A stretch of 64,000 nt of DNA, taken from positions 723,348 through 787,347 of the forward strand of contig WBMV01000259.1 in NCBI GenBank assembly GCA_013396655.1. The letters run 5' to 3'. Source of the DNA: Campylorhamphus procurvoides. Its lineage: Eukaryota > Chordata > Aves > Passeriformes > Dendrocolaptidae. Position numbers and translations under genes: made by a program. This document shows, piece by piece, positions 57,901 to 64,000 of the stretch. Below the pieces are notes generated by a model. The model did no database searches, was not told the origin of the DNA, and worked only from the letters and a program-made list of their open reading frames with translations. Numbering within the stretch: the first letter of the stretch is position 1; each line of letters opens with the position of its first letter.

Positions 57901-60212
57901 GCTTTGGGAAACTGCAGCAAAAATTAGACACTGACATGACTGAATTCTGCATTAAAAGTAGAAGTAAGCACAAATAACATAAAGCCATTTTACTGAACTA
58001 ACAGCTTGCAAATGATGCCTGCCAGCTTTCAAAGGGTGGGACTGTGTCAGCTGCTACATATGCCACGGAAAAGCTAAAGTGGCAGGGAATTGTCTCACCT
58101 CTAGAGATATATACAATATTTTAATAAGCAAGACCACTTGCTTTTTTCTATTGCATGGTGAAAGTTTATGAAGTTGTGTGGAAGTTAATGGAAGAAAAGT
58201 GACTGAAATGAACAGCATTAGCCAGCATGGTATTCCAGAAAGGTTGTAGAAGCATAAAAACAAACAAGTAGGTCTTTTCCAGAGAACTATTTTTCAGATG
58301 TGGGGAATCTTACCTCCAGCCATTCCAGGAATTCTGCTATCTCCTGTCCTACATAGCGTGTGTTCTGGACAGCAATGGGATAGTGCTGGTGAGCCAAGGT
58401 AAGCCAGTCTGCAATGATCACATTCATTGGCTTGCTCTGAGACTTCAGAGCTGCTGCCATCTTCCAAATCCAGCTTTCTAAGATCCCATCCACCTGTTAC
58501 ATTTTAAAAAAACCCAAACAACAAAACAAACAGAAAACCATTGTTACAGGAAAACTCTCTGCCAAATATTTTGTGTGGAAACCTCAAGGAAACAAAAAGC
58601 ATAATATGAACAAGGAGGGTCTAATGCTGATTGGATTTTAGGGGCTTCGATTTGCTTTAGTGCTGAGAAATCCTTGGGGTTTGCTGGACAAAAAAACTAA
58701 AAATCAACATAAGAACTGTATAATTATGTTTTGTAATATGGACTCTTATCAGTGAAAGTGATGTCCCAGAATATTTTAAGTGGTGGTAACTGGTATTACT
58801 GGGTAAAAAGAAAGACACAAATGCTCGGAAAATTTCTGATTTCATTCAAGAGCAGCTGTTCCTGAAAGCTAAAAGAGCTAGAGAGGGAGGGAAGCTGGAG
58901 GATTGCAGGCCAGTGGGTATTCATCTTCTCTAGCTGTTCTACTTTGAGGGCTGCTTTATTTAAATCATTACTTTTTCAGCACCTAATTACACTTTTCTGT
59001 AATAAAGTGTGTTTCTAGTTTGATGGACTAGAAGTATTATTTAATCAATCAGATTTAGCTGTTGCTCCAGTTGCATGTGTTTCCTCAGATGATAAAATAC
59101 CCTCATCTCTCCTGCTGTAACAGAACTGAGGCATCTCAGGTCTGGTTTCCATACATGTTCCTCTAAGAGCCCCATACCTCTGCAAATTAAGTTATTATGA
59201 ATGATGAACTGCAGTGGCCTGTGGTTTGTCTTTGAGGGGGGTGTGGGTTTTGAACAGATTCTTATTTGTGAGGCTTGGCTGAAGCAGTCTAGGCCAATAT
59301 TTCATCCCAGGGCGGCCCTGCCCTTATTTGTTAAGGGAGTTATTTGCATCAAGGGTGGTGTTCAAAGTTTCTCTGCATATTTGCAGATGTGCAAGAAAGA
59401 TCTGCTTTGCCACCTCATGTGATGACAGTGGCTCTATGAGAGTCAAAGATCTGTTAAAATGACATAATTTCTCATCCTGCCTTTTGTTTCTTTATCAGCT
59501 GAGAAGCTGATGAAAAGCCACTCTTTAGTATTGCTGTGGTTTTGAGGAAGGTTTTTCATGGAAGATTGTTTCTTTACAGTTTAACTGGAAACAGTTCAGT
59601 TACAACTCATTGATGGTGAAGGCTTTGCTTTCAGCTGAAGTGGCATATGGAGGATTTCTGTTTAAAGGGGGTATCTGTGAGAAACGTGTAGGGAGATTGT
59701 GTGCACTTTTCAAGAAGTCTGTAAATACCTGGCAGTGAAATGAAACTGGTATTCAATCTTCCAGGAGCACAGCACATTAATTGAGCTCCTTTATTAGCTC
59801 TGCTGGCTTTAAACTTGGGGCTGAATCTAATCCTGCCAGGGGAGTCCCATGTGAAAAATTGCTTGTAGACTGTTCCTTCACAATCTGGGTGGCTTTATCG
59901 CCCAACCTACCATCTTTGTAATCACAACTAGATACCTGAAGATACTTCTGGCAGTAGCATAATGAGAAGGAAAGCATATCAAATCAGGTGTAGTTTGAAT
60001 TAAAAACAAAAGGTGAGTTCATACCGACCAGCCATGGACTATCATCGCCAGGGGAAGAGAAGCATTGAAACTGCATTTGTCCAGAGTCTCCCGCTGATTT
60101 AACAGAATTTGGCAGTTGCCTTCACCTGATTCTGTATAGAGTCGAAATTTGGTTTCTAAGTTTTGCTGATGTTTCTTTGGTCTAGTGTGTTCACTCTGTG
60201 GTGCCAGTTCCT
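45879..60212 (-). CDS. LIPC: Hepatic lipase, coding exons 2-9 (joined)
   Basis: Hepatic triglyceride lipase, a secreted liver enzyme that hydrolyses triglycerides and phospholipids of HDL and remnant lipoproteins at the sinusoid surface. Eight exons with GT-AG borders give 1409 coding bases in one frame. If exon 1 supplies 88 coding bases, as I estimate for human, the protein has 498 residues (human 499). Visible: oxyanion region HGWS, nucleophile GYSLG, acid GLDPAGP, histidine in CAHERSVH, a 22-residue lid between FQPGC and VKC, and a C-terminal PLAT domain. Pancreatic lipase, LPL and LIPG are excluded by the closer match to LIPC throughout and by the position next to ADAM10. The gene looks functional. 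Confidence 0.97.
45985..48355 (-). other. LIPC: LIPC intron 8
   Basis: 2.4 kb with GTAAGT donor and CTTTCTAG acceptor. No repeat or gene recognised. Confidence 0.85.
48356..48574 (-). CDS. LIPC: LIPC exon 8 (PLAT domain)
   Basis: Reads [19 protein letters not shown], then [20 protein letters not shown] and [18 protein letters not shown] to VKAGETQQ, ending two bases into a Lys codon before GTAAGT. This is the lipid-binding beta-sandwich. The GNKT sequon matches the human NKTY site. Length is 219 bp. Confidence 0.97.
48575..49235 (-). other. LIPC: LIPC intron 7
   Basis: 661 bp, donor GTGAGT, acceptor TTCTGTAG. Nothing else recognised. Confidence 0.85.
49236..49356 (-). CDS. LIPC: LIPC exon 7 (PLAT domain start)
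   Basis: Reads [20 protein letters not shown], then [20 protein letters not shown], ending two bases into a Leu codon. Human reads VYHYQFKIQFINQTETPIQT. The human INQT sequon is absent here (INEI). Length is 121 bp. Confidence 0.96.
49357..52213 (-). other. LIPC: LIPC intron 6
   Basis: 2.9 kb. Its 5' half (about 50.8-52.1 kb) is richer in GC and poor in stop codons in several frames on both strands, which I read as composition rather than coding. No recognised gene or transposon. Confidence 0.8.
52214..52456 (-). CDS. LIPC: LIPC exon 6 (catalytic His, end of catalytic domain)
   Basis: Reads [20 protein letters not shown], whose His in CAHERS is the third triad residue (human mature His256), then [20 protein letters not shown] and [17 protein letters not shown] to AHMPFK. 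The donor is GTTTGT, less usual than the other sites in the gene. The cysteines of the domain match human. Length is 243 bp. Confidence 0.97.
52457..53793 (-). other. LIPC: LIPC intron 5
   Basis: 1.3 kb, no repeat or gene recognised. Confidence 0.85.
53794..54027 (-). CDS. LIPC: LIPC exon 5 (catalytic Asp, lid)
   Basis: Reads [20 protein letters not shown], then [20 protein letters not shown] and [17 protein letters not shown] to [14 protein letters not shown] carries the triad aspartate (human mature Asp171). Human LIPC has Ala where this has Pro, whereas LPL and pancreatic lipase have Pro. The lid starts at the Cys of FQPGC. Its GC content is clearly above that of the flanking introns. Confidence 0.97.
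54028..55956 (-). other. LIPC: LIPC intron 4
   Basis: 1.9 kb. The frame of exon 5 stays open upstream to about 54307, beyond the acceptor, by chance. No repeat or gene recognised. Confidence 0.85.
55957..56074 (-). CDS. LIPC: LIPC exon 4 (nucleophile serine)
   Basis: Reads [20 protein letters not shown], then [19 protein letters not shown], ending one base into Gly before GTAAAA. GYSLG holds the nucleophile (human mature Ser145). INGT forms a sequon absent from the human SSIGGTHK. Confidence 0.97.
56075..58313 (-). other. LIPC: LIPC intron 3
   Basis: 2.2 kb, AT-rich, nothing recognised. Confidence 0.85.
58314..58493 (-). CDS. LIPC: LIPC exon 3
   Basis: 180 bp, 60 whole codons, [20 protein letters not shown], then [20 protein letters not shown] and [17 protein letters not shown] before GTAAGA. 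It forms the core of the alpha/beta hydrolase fold between the oxyanion loop and the nucleophile elbow. Confidence 0.97.
58494..60024 (-). other. LIPC: LIPC intron 2
   Basis: 1.5 kb. An A-rich low-complexity patch lies near 58504-58540. No gene recognised. Confidence 0.85.
60025..60212 (-). CDS. LIPC: LIPC exon 2 (N-terminal catalytic domain)
   Basis: After ATTTCAG it opens with AG, the last two bases of a codon begun in exon 1 (phase 1, the phase I place at human residue 30), then [16 protein letters not shown] and [18 protein letters not shown] to [21 protein letters not shown] matches the human FNSS sequon, while the human ETNKT sequon is not present. HGWS is the oxyanion region. Length is 188 bp, one codon longer than human. 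Confidence 0.97.
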
Positions 60213-63200
60213 CTGAAATGAAATTCATAACAACAGTCACAATAGGAAGAAATCCAAACCCTGAAGGAGTTACCATTGCAGCACCGTTTGTACCACGCAG
60301 TAAACTAGAAGGTTGGAAATCTAGCTGTGTGTAATTGTTGCCTGCTCCAGGTGGGCTGAGCTGTACATTTTGGGTCAGAAAAGGGATTTCTTTTTCAAAG
60401 CCTTAGATGGTCTAGATGTGCCTGTGAGTCCCTCCATTTGAGCAACAGCAGTTACACAGGAAATCCTGATCTGATTGATGTGGGCCTTTCTTGAATGCAT
60501 AAGGACTGCAAAACCACAGTGCAGGTGTTGTGACTTCAGCATGTCAGTGTGAGCACAGACAAACACACCACGGGCCCTTAACTCTGCAGGGCATTTCTAC
60601 TGAGGTGCATTTGCTGGTGATTGCTGAGCAAGCAGCATTACACTAAAATAACCATTTATTCAGGGTTATAGCTCTGCTTGGAGACTTAGGTGATTGCTTA
60701 AAACTTAGCCCACATCATAAATTATTCTTTTTCTCTGAGGAGAGATGAAGTGTCCTTGTTCTAGTCATAATATTTTTTTGATTTTATTTCTAGATAAAAC
60801 AGCTTGGTACGTGTAGGAGGGCATTTTCAGAAATGTCTATTAAGAAAGGGTGAACTGTGGTCTTATGAACATTATGAGCTTAGATGAAAAAACATGAATA
60901 TAGAACAATTGCTGGAAAATTGAGTAAAATAAAACAGAGGCTTAGAAAGAGCACTTTGTGACATTCAAACCCTTCTAATGAGACTTCAGACTATTGACTT
61001 AGCTGAAAAAAATCCATATAATAAATTATTACTTAAGCTAGAGAAAATGAGCATTAGTAGAAGAGAAGGTAAGGTGTGATGAACTAGGCAAAAGAGAGGT
61101 TACTGTTCTAGTGTTGGAAAGGAAATTCACAGTAGAGAGAGTTTACGTATGGAGTTCCTTGGGGACAGTTTTTTGGCTAATCTTGTAATATTTTCATTAA
61201 AGAAACAGGCAGGAAAGGGACAAGATTGACAAAACATGGGAGGTACTTGCTAATAGTGAGGAGACCAAAGCATTAAACACTGAGAGCGAAATGACACCTT
61301 GAAGATACAGCAGGAGAAACAGGGAGAAATCTCCTCTGAAGTGCAAGGTCATGCAGTTGATTGGAATTTCTCTATAAAGGGGGCCCATAAATTGGAAGTG
61401 ACACAAGGGTAAAAAAAACTTGACTGCAGTAATCAATAACAAAACTGACTGGGAGTCACTGCTGCGAGCTGACTGTGAGAGAGGAAAATATGATTCCAGT
61501 ATGCATTAAGGGAGGGGTTTTGTGGGAAGAGAGGATGGCAGGGCCAGGTAGTTAAGGCAGTTGCTGATCACTCCCAGAACAGTGTACAGAGCTCTTGTTG
61601 CCCAGTTCAGGTGCTGCCAGTTCCACAGGGAGCAGCTGCTCACCAGCACCACTGAAATGGTCAGGGAGGAGCCTCTTGTTTCACTTAGACCCAGCAAATC
61701 ATGACATATTCTTGGAGGTGAAAATGAAATATCCACTGAGAAGTCAAGATTATCTGTGCTGGAACAGGACTCATATTAGTTAAATTTTAATTCTTCTTTT
61801 TCTTGAATTAAAGTTCCTTAATATAACATTAATATTAGAAATATTGTATTTTGTCTTCTAAGTCAGCACACTTCCTATTTTTTTTGTACCTCACAACTCT
61901 TATGTCTATAGATGTTTTTAGAAAATAAACAAGTACAAAGAACCCTAATGTGAAACCATGCTGGTTTTAGGTGAGACTATTTTTGCACGTCAGTCTTGTT
62001 ACAAACTTTATTCAAGGTTTAATTTCAGTGTAATGACAAGACATTCTAGAACAGCATATTTAATTTGGTTAAGTGAATGGCAATTCTGGCAAGAAAACTC
62101 CTAAACTGACCTGCTTTGGATGTGCACTGTTTTCTCTTTGGTAATTATTGTACATTCCAAGTAACTCCAGGCAATGTTATGTTTCATAACTAGGAAACAT
62201 TATTCTAGAAATTTGCTCAGCCTTTTACAAGAGCTGGAACTTCAAAAGCTTCAAAGTTATTGAAGGTTTGGTTGACCAAATTCTCAGCTTTCGTGTCTCA
62301 CATTTTTCTTTCAGAACACTTTTAACTGTAATAGGTAGCTAGGACTAAATCTGATATTTTCTCTCTAAAATGTCCAATTAAGAGAATTTCTGTTGGATTT
62401 TTTTTCCCCTGAGAGAGCACTTAGTTTGTGAAGCAAGTAATATCAGGGAAAAGTGAATCTAGATAAAGAGCTGAAAACTAAAAGAGATTTAATGATGTTG
62501 ATTTTCTTAACCTCCGGTTTATTCAGGCTTTAGTGAGTAGTCTCTGCACAAAGATAAGCATTGTGTTCTATTTTTAGCAGGAAAAGAAAAACAAACAAAA
62601 AAATAACTTGTGCCTGTGCCATTGTACACATCCTTTCTTTGTTTAATGCCTTGTTTTCGTTTTCTTTTTGCTCTCTCAGTGTTTGTGCAGAGCAAAGGGC
62701 TTTGTCACTGTGTACTGTTTGTACACACACAGGGGACGAGGCTGATAAACAGCTGGGGGTTTATACATGGCCTGGGAAATCTGGGAGAGGGGATTGGACT
62801 TCTTCCTGGCTGCCAAAACAGTTCCAGCAGAATGCTGTGCTCACCCTCAGGGAGCTGCTTCAATCTCTTAATCCAGGTGATGGCTTGGAGAGGGAAATAG
62901 CACTGGAAGGCAGGGCCTGGTTTGGCGAGACTCTGGCTGGGGGTGTCACAGCAGTGACTCGGTGACACGGCCGAAGGGAGCTGCACACTTCCATAGGTCA
63001 GTGGGCAAGAACAACAAAAATGAACTGCTAAAGAGTTTTGTTATGGTAATTGCAGCAAAGTGTGCCGAGATCTTCCTGAAACCCCAAAGGGTTTCCCTTT
63101 GGAAAATTAGCCCTTAGCCAGGTGACTTAATTTCCCGTTTCTCTGGAGATCCTGCTCTGACCTGAGGTACAGAAGCAATGCAAGGTGGCCATGCTGATCC

Positions 63201-64000
63201 ATGGGCTCCCATAAATCCCCTCCACACAGAGCAGCACAGTAACCATGAGCAAGAAAGGTTACTGGGAATTATTGGGAATTCCTGACACCCTGGGGACATT
63301 CAGACCTTCATCTTTCCTTGCTTTGTGCTGATGATGTTTCTGGGAGGTGCAACAGAGACTGCCTGAGGGCTGGGTTTATAAATGTACTTCACTGCCATAG
63401 AGCAGCCTCTTGTAAAGTATTTTTATTTGGAATTTTTAAAATGATAAAATAAGGAGATGCACCTACACATCTGGTAGTAGGTCTAGCAGACATCGGGATT
63501 CAGTGCACTTTGGAGGGTACAAGATAAAAGTTAAGTTATTGTTTCTCACTATTGGCATTTCACTATTATTCACATTATTAGTGTTTAACTTTTTAGGCAA
63601 TGCCCATCCTGCTTCTAATAGTGCAATCTTCAAACTAAGGTGCCAGGAGGTTATGAAGAATATTGAGAAACCTAGTAAATATGAAGAAATACTTTTTTTC
63701 TATAAAAAGAGGTCTTGCTGATAACAACAACTCCATATGGACCAAAATTAGGTTATTTGAATTAAATTGTTTGTTTACTTGTAGAAGCAGGTTAATCCAG
63801 GAGACTGACTTGGATTGAATTACCCCAAAAGATGAGACGACTTTCTTAACTGTGCAGTTTTGGGAATCCCTTCTGAAATGTGCTTTAAGACTTGTTAATG
63901 CAAACTTTACTGGGAAGTAGAGAAGGATCAGGACCCTGTCCAGGGTTTGAAACCATAGATATCCTATTTTTTTTGGGGGAGAGATCCAGTATCTAAATAT
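60213..64000 (-). other. LIPC: LIPC intron 1, 3' part (exon 1 not located)
   Basis: Runs from the exon 2 acceptor to the right edge. Human intron 1 is very long, so exon 1 is probably outside. A weak alternative exon 1 at 61298-61352 is discussed in findings. No transposon or other gene was recognised; a 134-residue frame at 62561-62965 on the + strand has no known domain. Confidence 0.6.

Noticed and set aside
62561..62965. 134-residue plus-strand frame inside LIPC intron 1
   Set aside because: Low-complexity start, no known motif, overlapped by open frames on the other strand; looks like chance.
63114..63299. Alternative LIPC exon 1 candidate (short peptide MVTVLLCVEG)
   Set aside because: Hydrophobic stretch too short for a signal peptide and no acceptable donor in the phase needed by exon 2.
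1..64000. tRNA, rRNA, CRISPR, phage, toxin or operon-type systems
   Set aside because: No cloverleaf with A and B boxes, no regularly spaced direct repeats with unique spacers and no clustered intronless genes were seen; the window is a conserved two-gene vertebrate locus.

Overview
The window is vertebrate nuclear DNA, almost certainly from a bird. The evidence is intron-rich genes with GT-AG splice sites, compact introns, fragments of CR1 retrotransposons (the dominant sauropsid LINE) and proteins close to, but different from, human ADAM10 and hepatic lipase. The species cannot be named from the sequence. No bacterial, viral, CRISPR or operon-type features are present.

Layout. Two genes lie tail to tail. 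On the + strand, ADAM10 (a disintegrin and metalloprotease 10) occupies about 1-42,460. The window opens inside its intron 1, in a pyrimidine-rich minisatellite and the CpG-rich edge of what is probably the promoter island. Exon 1 (5' UTR and signal peptide) is therefore off the left edge. Coding exons 2-16 were placed to the base at 7700-40334, followed by a 3' UTR of about 2.1 kb with a poly(A) signal at 42441. On the - strand, LIPC (hepatic lipase) occupies about 45,770 to beyond the right edge. Coding exons 2-9 were placed at 60212-45879. Exon 1 (signal peptide) was not convincingly found and is probably off the right edge. About 3.3 kb separates the two gene ends. LIPC-ADAM10 is also a convergent neighbour pair in human, so this is a conserved syntenic block.

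The visible exons join in frame throughout. ADAM10 gives 731 residues after the signal peptide (human 730). LIPC gives 1409 coding bases, about 498 residues if exon 1 has the human coding length. All catalytic and zinc-binding residues are intact, so both genes look functional. The two proteins have unrelated jobs: cell-surface shedding of Notch, APP and cadherins for ADAM10, and lipoprotein triglyceride and phospholipid hydrolysis for LIPC. Their adjacency is ancestral synteny, not a functional cluster.

No unknown biological system was found. The items most worth a second look are a possible intronic poly(A) isoform of ADAM10, a duplicated motif in the ADAM10 3' UTR, and a weakly basic hepatic lipase tail with altered glycosylation sites. 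A 17-bp tandem repeat just after the LIPC stop codon and a speculative LIPC exon 1 are weaker leads.
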